From assembly GCA_021796315.1 (NCBI GenBank), contig JAJYOH010000241.1:1-8463 (forward strand): a stretch of DNA of 8,463 nucleotides. Direction: 5' to 3'. The notes beneath the pieces were generated by a model. It saw nothing but the letters and a program-made list of their open reading frames with translations, was not told where the DNA came from and made no database searches. Every line of letters starts with the position of its first letter. The first letter of the stretch is position 1. The position numbers and the translations under genes are program-made. This document shows, piece by piece, positions 1-5,515 of this stretch. This DNA is from Chloroflexota bacterium (GTDB lineage Bacteria > Chloroflexota > Anaerolineae > Anaerolineales > Villigracilaceae).

Positions 1-214
1 CGCAACCGTTAAGATCGACTCTGCCACGGGCAGCAGCCCGACTTTTAGCGCAGTTGTCATAAATATTTCAGACCAGGCCGAGTTCACTCCTCGAAACGTT
101 CAAACTGTCGAAGGCCGCAGTTCGACCGTGTACGCTGTCAAACTGAAAGTCTCGAATGCAACCAGCGAATTGAAAATTGGTATGCCCGCTGATGTGGTGT
201 TCGTCACAAAATAA
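1..214 (+). CDS. RND efflux periplasmic adaptor (HlyD/membrane fusion family), C-terminal part
   Basis: This is the 3' end of a gene that starts outside the window; the codon frame begins at base 2 and gives 70 residues before TAA at 212-214. The segment AEFTPRNVQT near residue 26, then a Val-rich strand and the ending KIGMPADVVF, match the C-terminal beta-barrel and membrane-proximal part of HlyD-like periplasmic adaptors of RND or ABC (MacA/YbhG-like) exporters. Such proteins link an inner-membrane pump to the outside of the cell. The pump partner is not in the window, and the next gene downstream is on the opposite strand, so this is the last gene of its transcription unit. I am fairly sure of the family and unsure of the transported substrate. 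Confidence 0.85.
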   Translation, partial: ATVKIDSATGSSPTFSAVVINISDQAEFTPRNVQTVEGRSSTVYAVKLKVSNATSELKIGMPADVVFVTK

Positions 215-289
215 AATCCCTCTTTCTTGAGGAGCGATGTTTATCTCTGCGATCCCGATGGGGGTCGGGCCCTCCATATTATGTTAAAG

Positions 290-330
290 ATCACACGGAC
301 GGATTCTTACCGCCCGTGTGATTATTTTTT
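290..330 (+). terminator. Rho-independent terminator after the adaptor gene
   Basis: Bases 290-302 pair with 310-322 (12 pairs around one A-C mismatch), with a 7-base loop at 303-309. The run TTATTTTTT follows at 322-330 on the plus strand. It sits 75 bases after the adaptor stop codon and between two convergent genes. On the minus strand the hairpin is followed only by a weak T run, so it may partly serve the DUF1573-like gene as well, but it is oriented for the plus-strand gene. Confidence 0.9.
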
Positions 331-340
331 GGTGGAAATC

Positions 341-811
341 TTACGGTCCCCAATTTGACAGGACATGAATTACCAGATTGGGGGTTTTTGGATCATTGGT
401 TTTTAGATGCACAGCATAATCATGCCGACCGTCCATGCCGGGGTGCATCATGAAGACGCTGGAATCAATAGTTGTGCTTTCGCCGGGTTTGAGTACCATC
501 GAACCGATGGTCAAACCGGGAGGTCAGCACCCCTCTAGGACTTCGATGTATGGCTTCTCTTTGAATCGAAGCGTGCCATTACCCGTGTTGGCAACTTTGA
601 TGGTGAATGATTTGTTGTTTCCAAACGGGACATAACCATAATCTATCTTCTCCTGGTCTACCGCGATAGATGGCGTTCCACCACCATCTCCGCCGCCTTG
701 ATTGGCGAAGAAGAATGCGGCGATGATCAGCAGGACTCCGCCCACTGCTACAAGTACCCAGGGGGAACTTTTCTTCTGCCTTTGCCTTCCATATGTTTGC
801 TTTTTGCTCAT
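341..811 (-). CDS. Membrane-anchored DUF1573-like selenoprotein (Sec at residue 96)
   Basis: Read through TGA at 524-526, this gene encodes 156 residues and ends at TAA 341-343; a naive call stops at 95 residues (524-811). A basic N-terminus and one membrane helix (about residues 17-36) are followed by a Gly-rich linker and a beta-sandwich domain resembling DUF1573. Just before the TGA comes YIEVLEGC, and after it PPGLTIGSMVLKPGEST, then FMMHPGMDGRHD (residues 120-131) and TNDPKTPN. The domain is uninterrupted across the TGA, and the related Cys-type proteins I remember have CCPP here, so residue 96 is most likely selenocysteine next to Cys95. A SECIS-like hairpin follows at the right distance. 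The domain should face outside the membrane, where a Cys-Sec pair and the Met/His-rich loop could do thiol redox or copper binding (inference). It is the last gene of the operon. A nonsense mutation is the alternative. Confidence 0.82.
483..519 (-). promoter_or_regulatory. Candidate bacterial SECIS hairpin for the DUF1573-like gene
   Basis: On the minus strand the RNA starts 4 bases after UGA (524-526). Stem GGTTTGA (517-511) pairs fully with TCAAACC (492-486). Two further C-G pairs (518-484, 519-483) close the base past a bulged C. The upper stem CCATCG (510-505) pairs fully with CGATGG (501-496), with loop GUU at 504-502 and a 3-base bulge TAC at 495-493. Nineteen bases separate UGA from the loop, and the loop starts with G. 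This fits the known bacterial SECIS rules: a hairpin just inside the coding sequence, G among the first loop bases, and roughly 16-37 bases of spacing. The fit was made by eye; no folding program was run. Confidence 0.8.
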
Positions 812-815
812 AGAG

Positions 816-822
816 CCTCCTT
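816..822 (-). promoter_or_regulatory. Shine-Dalgarno site of the DUF1573-like gene
   Basis: The minus strand reads AAGGAGG, then CTCT, then ATG at 811-809. This near-perfect site overlaps the TAA stop of the upstream fusion gene by two bases. It is clearly stronger than the signals before the other operon genes, suggesting independent, efficient initiation for the last gene. It also supports the start codon chosen. Confidence 0.8.
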
Positions 823-1780
823 AGTTATGATAATCAAACTGGAATGAATACAGATATGCAATCAGATCCCAGATTTGTTCTTGTGTAAAAATGGGTCCCC
901 AGGCTGGCATGCCCGTGCCCATGCCCCCACGCAGAATTTTCCCCTGCAACAATGCGGGACTAGCGCCGAGCATTCGCGTCGCATCAGTGAAATCAACAGG
1001 GCGGCCGTTATTCATGTTCGACATACTCTTGCCAAAGTCGGCGGCAACTTTATCTGCAAAGACTCCGTCGCCCGCGCCAGTCTCGCCATGACAGGCCGCG
1101 CAGTTTTGGGCGTAGAGACGCTGTCCATTTGCAAGTGATTCGGGCGTCGTGTTCGATTGCCAGATGAAAGCGACCACTTCCCAGCGTTGGGATTCGGAGA
1201 GCGGTGAGCTATTCAGCTCTTCAAATACTTGATAGGGCGAATGCGTGCGATAGTAATCAGTGGATTGATCGATGGGTAAATTGGCCGAAAATTGTTGACC
1301 GCGAGCCGCCGAAGGTATTTGGTCGGATACAACAGGAGAGTTGTGCGGTGTGTCAATGTCGAGGCCGAGGGAAACGTATAGCGGCGGGGAAGCAGGTTGA
1401 GAATCCGGGAATGAACCGTTGACTTCGATCGTGCCGCGCATCCGCCAGTGATTGAGTCCACACCAGCGCGTGCAGAAAAATGTATAAATCCCAGGCTTGT
1501 CAAAAGTCAAAGTGAGATCGGTCACCTTGCCAGGCAAAATATCCACGCTTTGCATTTCCATTTGACCGACAGCGAAACCATGCACCACATCGTCGGAGGT
1601 GAGATGCAAAGTCAATGGCTCACCTGCATTCGCATGGATAACATCCGGACTCCATCCGCCATCCTCCGCGACTTTGGCATGGATAAGCGGAGTGTATGAC
1701 CAAAAGTACAGCGGCGTTCCGACCGCCCCCAAAACTGCCACCGTTATCAAAATGCGTGAGATGAATTCCGAGCATTTCAT
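821..1780 (-). CDS. CuA-type cupredoxin-cytochrome c fusion, membrane anchored
   Basis: The product has 319 residues. An N-terminal helix (about 8-28) anchors it, followed by a COX2-like cupredoxin domain. His67 (in DVVHGF) and the loop FFCTRWCGLNHWRM give Cys103, Cys107, His111 and Met114, the full set of side-chain ligands for a binuclear CuA centre; the usual Glu between the Cys binds by its backbone and is Arg here. A linker leads to a C-terminal cytochrome c domain with CAACH at 227-231 and a likely axial Met in GTGMPAWG (Met291). The start at 1780 overlaps the previous stop as ATGA; the open frame runs upstream to 2263, but that extension is out-of-frame antisense-like sequence inside the previous gene. 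CuA and haem c in one chain imply electron transfer outside the membrane, as in cytochrome c oxidase subunit II fusions, but no oxidase subunit I is nearby. Confidence 0.88.
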   Translation of the reverse strand: MKCSEFISRILITVAVLGAVGTPLYFWSYTPLIHAKVAEDGGWSPDVIHANAGEPLTLHLTSDDVVHGFAVGQMEMQSVDILPGKVTDLTLTFDKPGIYTFFCTRWCGLNHWRMRGTIEVNGSFPDSQPASPPLYVSLGLDIDTPHNSPVVSDQIPSAARGQQFSANLPIDQSTDYYRTHSPYQVFEELNSSPLSESQRWEVVAFIWQSNTTPESLANGQRLYAQNCAACHGETGAGDGVFADKVAADFGKSMSNMNNGRPVDFTDATRMLGASPALLQGKILRGGMGTGMPAWGPIFTQEQIWDLIAYLYSFQFDYHN

Positions 1781-3108
1781 AGGAGTAACCAGAGCATGGC
1801 CAGTGTGGTGACGAAACAAAATGCGATGACAGGCATTGAAGACGTTTTTATTTCGCTCGTAGCTTTCTGCGCAGTGTGCGCGGACCAGATCAACCCGCCA
1901 ACCAATGCGAGTGTCTGCGCGGGTGCGAGAATGGATGTGAGCATGGGCTGCCACGCGGCGTTTGCTGTGCCAAATAAATTCCAACCGAGGCCGAGCGGAT
2001 CGGAGAGCGATGCGAAAATGTAGCTGGTGTTGGTCAACACAAAAGATAAGCTGAACGCAATCCAGAACATCAAACCAAGAGGCATGAGGGCAGTTGCGAG
2101 GGAAGCAAAGCGTTGTTTCAGCAGGAGAGTGCTTCTCGTTTTCAGAATGCCGAGTGCAAAGAAGCCAGGGAGAATTACAAAGATAATTGCCAGAAAAATA
2201 AAGACATATATAAACCATACACCTGTACCAACATGGTAAGCTATGTCTTTGAAAATCCCCCACGGACCAAGTAACACAGCCGCATAGATCATTGCCGAAC
2301 CGAGCATGATGAAAGCTTTAAAAGCTTCGTCGATTCTTGTAGATGGCTTTGCAAGATCAGCCGAAAATGGACGCAGATTGATGGCGATGTTGTCATGAGG
2401 ACAGGTGCGGATACATTCCATGCACAACCCGCAATAGGTGTTTTTGGATAAACCTCCAGGGAAGACATTCCACGGACAACCATAGCCGTTGACTGAACCG
2501 TTGTAGCAAGGCTTGCCATCGCAGGTCACACAAACCTGCTTATCCTTGGCCCGCAATTCGATTGGAGCAGTTTGTGAATACAGCCCGATGAATCCGCCAA
2601 CGGGACACAGATAACGGCAAAAGGCGCGGCGCTCGAAAATTGTGCTCAATCCAATCGCAGCAAAGAGCATGGCGGCGAGCACGATACCGGTGATATTCGG
2701 CGTCGTGAGCAGAACGCTGCTAAACAAGGCCAATAGAAGAAAAGAAATGTTTTGTAGCCAAATATTTCGCAGGAACTTCGGCCAGCGCAGATTGAGCCAT
2801 TTTGGTTTCTTATCAGGTGGATTCAAAACTGCGCCGCGTTGCAGCCATTCACCAGGGAGCGGGATTGGGCAGACCGCGCACCATCCCCGCCCGAAGAAAG
2901 GAACTGCCACGAGAATCAGAATCGCCCACCACGCAATCCATACGAAGACAATGCTGAAGTTACGACTTCCGACAGGTGTACCGATGAGTCCCGCAAGAAT
3001 GGCAAAGACATATCCCGCCAACATAACGATAAATATAGCCAGTTGTGGATAGCGGCTTTTTAGCGCATTCTTGATGAAGAGACTACGAGTAAGTTCAATC
3101 TTTGCCAT
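1777..3108 (-). CDS. Polytopic membrane [4Fe-4S] protein, NapH/NosR/CcoG-like
   Basis: The product has 443 residues and several membrane helices (about 22-44, 52-72, 118-156, 264-284, 296-322, 336-358 and 396-412, with one more near the end). Iron-sulfur motifs lie between them: GWCAVCP (Cys77, Cys80), FCRYLCPVGG (Cys164, Cys168), CVTC with Cys201 and Cys211, and the classic ferredoxin motif CGLCMECIRTCP (Cys226, 229, 232, 236). CxxxCP motifs within membrane helices are typical of NapH, NosR and CcoG-type proteins, which pass electrons across or along the membrane or act in copper-site maturation. It lies between the two CuA cupredoxin genes: 7 bases from the upstream stop and a 4-base ATGA overlap downstream. 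I read it as the membrane electron conduit of the module; the donor is unknown. No clear ribosome site precedes the ATG, so translation may be coupled. Confidence 0.85.
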   Translation of the reverse strand: MAKIELTRSLFIKNALKSRYPQLAIFIVMLAGYVFAILAGLIGTPVGSRNFSIVFVWIAWWAILILVAVPFFGRGWCAVCPIPLPGEWLQRGAVLNPPDKKPKWLNLRWPKFLRNIWLQNISFLLLALFSSVLLTTPNITGIVLAAMLFAAIGLSTIFERRAFCRYLCPVGGFIGLYSQTAPIELRAKDKQVCVTCDGKPCYNGSVNGYGCPWNVFPGGLSKNTYCGLCMECIRTCPHDNIAINLRPFSADLAKPSTRIDEAFKAFIMLGSAMIYAAVLLGPWGIFKDIAYHVGTGVWFIYVFIFLAIIFVILPGFFALGILKTRSTLLLKQRFASLATALMPLGLMFWIAFSLSFVLTNTSYIFASLSDPLGLGWNLFGTANAAWQPMLTSILAPAQTLALVGGLIWSAHTAQKATSEIKTSSMPVIAFCFVTTLAMLWLLL

Positions 3109-3115
3109 GCTGAAA

Positions 3116-3559
3116 TTATGCTTTTTGTTTTACTGAAACAACAGCGCCAACCAAAGCGAGTACGGACAGTCCAATAGAACGATAAAGCCAATCATCTTTT
3201 CCAACACTTAACTTACCGATCATGAACGGGTGCATCGCACCGCAGGTGACATTGCATCGAAAGCGAAATGAGCCTGGCTTGTCTGCCACAAAGGTCAATG
3301 TCGCAGTCTGACCCGGGTCGGCTTGGACCGAAATATCGTAACCATCTACATACAGTCCATGCACCACATCCGTGCTGACGAGTTGGATGGTCACCGCGTC
3401 GCCGCGATTGACGACCAACTCAGAAGGAGAATAGGCAAATTGCCGCGCCTCAATCCGAAAGGTCCGCGCCTGAGGCGCAATAGATGGAACTGGCAGCGGC
3501 GCGAAGGCCACGACCAGTCCAACCATTGCCAGGAGGAGAAGAATGAAGCGAGAGTTCAT
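3116..3559 (-). CDS. Small membrane-anchored CuA-type cupredoxin
   Basis: The product has 147 residues. A hydrophobic N-terminus (about 4-22) serves as signal or anchor, and a second hydrophobic stretch lies near the C-terminus (about 126-142). The domain between is a COX2-like cupredoxin with His67 in DVVHGLY and the loop RCNVTCGAMHPFM giving Cys102, Cys106, His110 and Met113, a complete CuA side-chain set. It resembles the cupredoxin half of the fusion protein two genes downstream, with ligands in the same spacing, so the two look like paralogues. It starts 4 bases after the PCYCGC gene stop with no obvious ribosome site. An electron-transfer partner for the haem and Fe-S proteins, or a copper donor for CuA sites, is plausible; sequence cannot decide. 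Confidence 0.85.
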   Translation of the reverse strand: MNSRFILLLLAMVGLVVAFAPLPVPSIAPQARTFRIEARQFAYSPSELVVNRGDAVTIQLVSTDVVHGLYVDGYDISVQADPGQTATLTFVADKPGSFRFRCNVTCGAMHPFMIGKLSVGKDDWLYRSIGLSVLALVGAVVSVKQKA

Positions 3560-3563
3560 GAGA

Positions 3564-4028
3564 CTACGGAATGTTCGATGAGCCGTACCTGGAATAGGTC
3601 GCGTCTATGGTTGCCCTGGCATCCTGCGGGCTTTTCCCTTCCTGCAACATGCGCATGACATCCTGAGTAATGTCCACGCAGAGGGAACAGCCGAGGGCGT
3701 GGTTGTCGAAGATGATCGTACCCTTTGCATCCACGCCCGAAACATAGCAGGAGTAATTCGACGTGTGACCGATATTTCCACAACCGCAATAGCAGGGAAT
3801 GTTTTTCATGATGTCAGGGTTCGCGGCGGCGAATTGATAGGCCGTCTGCACCGTCACGGGTGCGGATTGAACTTCTGCGGGCATTTGATTTATCGGCATC
3901 ATGTTTAGGTCGTTGGCATTGTGGCTGGAACAAGCAGAGAGCGACGAAGACAGGATGACAATCACCAGAGCAATGAACACGAATTTATGAAAGCGCATAT
4001 GTATCACGTTGAAAGAGTTTGTTGTCAT
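3564..4028 (-). CDS. PCYCGC-motif lipoprotein
   Basis: The product has 154 residues from the ATG at 4028, which overlaps the cytochrome stop as ATGA. A second in-frame ATG at 3998 would give a more usual signal peptide starting MRFHKF; I keep the coupled start but cannot exclude the shorter form. The signal peptide ends in lipobox LSAC (Cys33). The mature part carries IPCYCGCG (Cys79, 81, 83), Cys94, and GCSLC (Cys114, Cys117), which match a conserved family named for its PCYCGC motif. The molecular role of that family is not established to my knowledge. The cysteine density suggests metal binding (copper would fit the neighbours) or thiol redox outside the membrane. The C-terminus has ARATIDATYSRYG, an amphipathic helix typical of the family. 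Confidence 0.85.
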   Translation of the reverse strand: MTTNSFNVIHMRFHKFVFIALVIVILSSSLSACSSHNANDLNMMPINQMPAEVQSAPVTVQTAYQFAAANPDIMKNIPCYCGCGNIGHTSNYSCYVSGVDAKGTIIFDNHALGCSLCVDITQDVMRMLQEGKSPQDARATIDATYSRYGSSNIP

Positions 4029-4534
4029 GGCAAAGTTTTCAAAAAGGCAAGCAGGTCAGCCAGGTCGTTGTCGTTCATCTGCCAGCGCGGCATGTTTTGA
4101 TCCAATTGTTTTCCGCTGGTATCGTGTCCCTCGACTACGACGCCGCGAAAATCGGAAAGAGTAAAGCCGTCAGGCTGAGGCGTGCCGCCGGAGTCATCCT
4201 GTTTCATCTTGATCAAGGCATCGTAATAGATCGGTGGAGCATCCATGACTTGCATGTGCATGGTATGTGTGCCGCCGCGCCCATCTGTACCGTGGCAGGA
4301 GGCGCAGGTTACGTAACTACCCATCATGCCGCCGAAACCGGGGCCGCCTGTGTAGGAAATGGATTTGGCATTTTGATCGACCGCAGTAAAGTAGATTTGT
4401 TGTCCGTTCGAAGTGAATTGCCCTCCCTGCGAATTTTTATAACCGTAATTCATGGGCCTATTCTGCGGGCCGATGTAACCACACGCGCCCAGCAGAAGAC
4501 CTGTCAACATAACTATTAAAATTCTTTTTTTCAT
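4025..4534 (-). CDS. Lipoprotein c-type cytochrome (monohaem)
   Basis: The product has 169 residues. I chose the ATG at 4534 because it begins a clean lipoprotein signal peptide, MKKRILIVML followed by lipobox LGAC (Cys18); the open frame runs 12 codons further up, which would spoil that signal. Haem attachment is CASCH at 77-81, and QNMPRWQM near 146-153 offers the axial Met. The C-terminal helix ending LADLLAFLKTLP is typical of class I cytochromes c. A His/Met-rich segment, THTMHMQVM, follows the haem site. It is a membrane-tethered electron carrier that could serve the CuA proteins of the same operon. Its stop overlaps the next start. Upstream sits a 134-base gap with several inverted repeats. 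Confidence 0.88.
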   Translation of the reverse strand: MKKRILIVMLTGLLLGACGYIGPQNRPMNYGYKNSQGGQFTSNGQQIYFTAVDQNAKSISYTGGPGFGGMMGSYVTCASCHGTDGRGGTHTMHMQVMDAPPIYYDALIKMKQDDSGGTPQPDGFTLSDFRGVVVEGHDTSGKQLDQNMPRWQMNDNDLADLLAFLKTLP

Positions 4535-4668
4535 GGAAATACTCTCTGTCAATGTGTTTGATATCAACACAGGACTTATAGTTGAATCCCCGATTCATTT
4601 GGAGAGCAAGATGGCCGCATTGCCTGTAAGCCAAATGGCTTATGACGATGTCCCCGCAGTTTTTGACT
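4535..4668 (-). repeat. Operon-internal gap with three inverted repeats
   Basis: This is the only sizeable gap inside the minus-strand operon. It holds three separate dyads. One at 4554-4570 has core TTGATATCAA with flanking GTG/CAC across a bulged T. One at 4583-4597 has TGAATC-CCC-GATTCA. One at 4627-4642 has TAAGCCA-AA-TGGCTTA. A -10-like TATAAG lies at 4580-4575 on the minus strand, but I find no convincing -35 partner. The dyads could be regulator sites, a processing element or remnants. None is followed by a T run, so none is a good intrinsic terminator. Confidence 0.45.
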
Positions 4669-4812
4669 TTATTCTTGCTCGAGGGGATATTTCACCTCGC
4701 CCGTCATGAACGGATCGGGATCCTGTTCGAAAACGCGCAGGCAGACCTGCGTGCAGAAATAGGCTCGCTCTCCGCGCTACATGGCACCGGGGTAATTTGT
4801 CGGATCTTCCAT
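4669..4812 (-). pseudogene. Small YHS/TRASH-like domain frame interrupted by an amber codon
   Basis: The frame from ATG 4812 to TAA 4669 reads MEDPTNYPGAM, then TAG at 4779-4777, then RGERAYFCTQVCLRVFEQDP and on to MTGEVKYPLEQE. The part after the stop is a clear YHS-like signature (aromatic-Phe-Cys-x3-Cys, then Phe-Glu-x-Asp-Pro), seen in small metal-binding domains linked to heavy-metal handling. In such domains a Tyr often precedes x-Gly, so a TAC/TAT to TAG change would explain the break. No start codon follows the stop early enough to rescue the domain. The frame overlaps the end of the membrane-protein gene at 4704-4979 in another frame, so the two may once have been a fusion or overlapping genes. 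A sequencing error is possible. Confidence 0.6.
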
Positions 4813-4979
4813 GCACCAAACATGAGCACAGCCACAAAGACACCAATCAAGCCCGCGAGGAAGACCGGCGCTGATTCAAGATTGAGCCAGTTTACCCCAA
4901 TTGACCAGAACAAGATGATCCCAATCAGAAATGCGGAGACATAGGAAATAGCAGGCCAATTTGCTCTATCGTTTTTCAT
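4704..4979 (-). CDS. Small two-helix membrane protein, first gene of the operon
   Basis: The product has 91 residues as read. MKNDRANW leads into two hydrophobic segments (about residues 10-26 and 33-53) separated by a short loop with NLES, so it is an integral membrane protein. ATG 4979 is preceded by GAAAGGAAAG at a fair distance; the frame is open to 5132, but upstream residues look random. I do not recognise the family. The last 30 or so residues, rich in Ser and Arg, lie over the YHS frame and look unnatural, so the true end may be earlier, or the protein may originally have continued into the YHS domain through a frame now shifted. If so, the ancestor was a membrane-anchored YHS protein, sensible at the head of a copper/redox operon. 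Confidence 0.6.
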   Translation of the reverse strand: MKNDRANWPAISYVSAFLIGIILFWSIGVNWLNLESAPVFLAGLIGVFVAVLMFGAWKIRQITPVPCSAESEPISARRSACAFSNRIPIRS

Positions 4980-5060
4980 TTTCTTTCCTTTCAAAACATG
5001 CCGCTTTTTCGAGCGATTGACCAACGATGGCATTTGATTTGAACAACCAAAACCATAGTA

Positions 5061-5074
5061 GAGCAATTTTGCTC
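5061..5074. repeat. Inverted repeat in the divergent intergenic region
   Basis: GAGCAA-TT-TTGCTC is a perfect 6-base dyad about 85 bases upstream of the first minus-strand gene and 36 bases from the -35 of the divergent promoter. On the minus strand it is followed by TACTAT, a weak -10 candidate. It could be an operator for the operon. I found no convincing minus-strand promoter hexamer pair in this gap, which is otherwise unassigned. Confidence 0.35.
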
Positions 5075-5109
5075 GCTTGAGGATGCACTGTTTGGCACAT
5101 GGAAAAAAG

Positions 5110-5138
5110 TTGACAGTTCCCCATGAGAACATTACAAT
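5110..5138 (+). promoter_or_regulatory. Sigma-70-type promoter for arsR-dsrE
   Basis: TTGACA at 5110-5115 is a perfect -35 and TACAAT at 5133-5138 is a 5/6 -10, with exactly 17 bases between them. Transcription would start near 5145, giving a leader of about 25 bases before the ArsR ATG at 5171, with GAAGG at 5160-5164 as ribosome site. Such a strong promoter, overlapped by dyads, is the normal arrangement for a self-repressed ArsR gene. Confidence 0.8.
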
Positions 5139-5156
5139 ATTCTAAATTTCTAATAT
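5116..5156. promoter_or_regulatory. Candidate ArsR operators on the promoter
   Basis: Two dyads occupy the promoter. One at 5116-5130 (GTTC-CCCATGA-GAAC) fills the spacer between -35 and -10. The other at 5137-5156 (ATATT-NN-AAATTT-NN-AATAT) has 16 of 20 symmetric bases, spans the end of the -10 and the start site, and has the AT-rich form and size usual for ArsR/SmtB sites. A repressor bound at the second would block both initiation and escape. Because the gap is shared, it could also control the minus-strand operon. Confidence 0.55.
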
Positions 5157-5170
5157 AGTGAAGGCATCGA

Positions 5171-5515
5171 ATGACTGACCGTCAAATATATAAACTACAT
5201 GCGAGCATCTGCCATATATTAGCCAATCCCAAACGGTTGGAAATCATAGACAAATTGCGCGCCCGCGAATTGTCAGTAACTGCGTTGGCAGAGGCTTTGG
5301 AAATCAGTCAGTCCAACCTGTCACAGCACCTGGCGCTTATGCGTCAAAGAGGTATCCTCACAACGCGGCGCGAGGGGTTGAACGTTTTCTACAAGTTGAG
5401 CAATCCCAAGATCATCCAGGCTTGTGAATTGATGCGGCAAGTTTTGTTGGAACATTTAGAGACATCTGTTGAGACGGCTCGAGGAAAAACGCTGGAAAAG
5501 GAACCTGTTGCATGA
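5171..5515 (+). CDS. ArsR/SmtB-family transcriptional repressor
   Basis: The product has 114 residues, a normal ArsR length. A winged helix-turn-helix is clear: ANPKRLEIIDKLR (helix 2), SVTALAEALEISQSNLSQHL (helix-turn-recognition helix, about 35-54), then GILTTRREGLNVFYKL as the wing. Only two cysteines are present, Cys14 in helix 1 and Cys85 in helix 5, positions that can lie close across the dimer. There is no CxC-type metal site in the recognition region as in CadC or classic ArsR. A Cys pair would fit a persulfide/thiol-redox sensor in the manner of SqrR/BigR, though not at the identical positions; a metal sensor is the alternative. The stop overlaps the dsrE start as ATGA, so the two are translated together. 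Confidence 0.9.
   Translation: MTDRQIYKLHASICHILANPKRLEIIDKLRARELSVTALAEALEISQSNLSQHLALMRQRGILTTRREGLNVFYKLSNPKIIQACELMRQVLLEHLETSVETARGKTLEKEPVA

Noticed and set aside
524..811. The DUF1573-like gene as a complete 95-residue protein ending at TGA
   Set aside because: It would end in the middle of the beta domain, and the same frame continues with the rest of the domain behind a SECIS-like hairpin.
821..2263. A 480-residue minus-strand frame extending the cupredoxin-cytochrome gene
   Set aside because: The first 161 residues lie antisense-like in another frame of the polyferredoxin gene and are Cys/His/Arg-rich with no domain; the ATGA-coupled start at 1780 gives a normal membrane anchor.
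2642..3063. Plus-strand open frames opposite the polyferredoxin gene
   Set aside because: They are shadows of a long gene with clear Fe-S motifs; their translations are low-complexity basic sequence without domains.
4019..4519. A 166-residue plus-strand frame opposite the cytochrome gene
   Set aside because: No ribosome site or recognisable motif; the minus strand encodes a lipobox and CASCH haem site in the same stretch.
4777..4779. Pyrrolysine at the amber codon of the YHS frame
   Set aside because: The position is a usual Tyr one, known Pyl proteins are methylamine methyltransferases and a few others, and nothing nearby suggests Pyl genes; mutation or read error is simpler.
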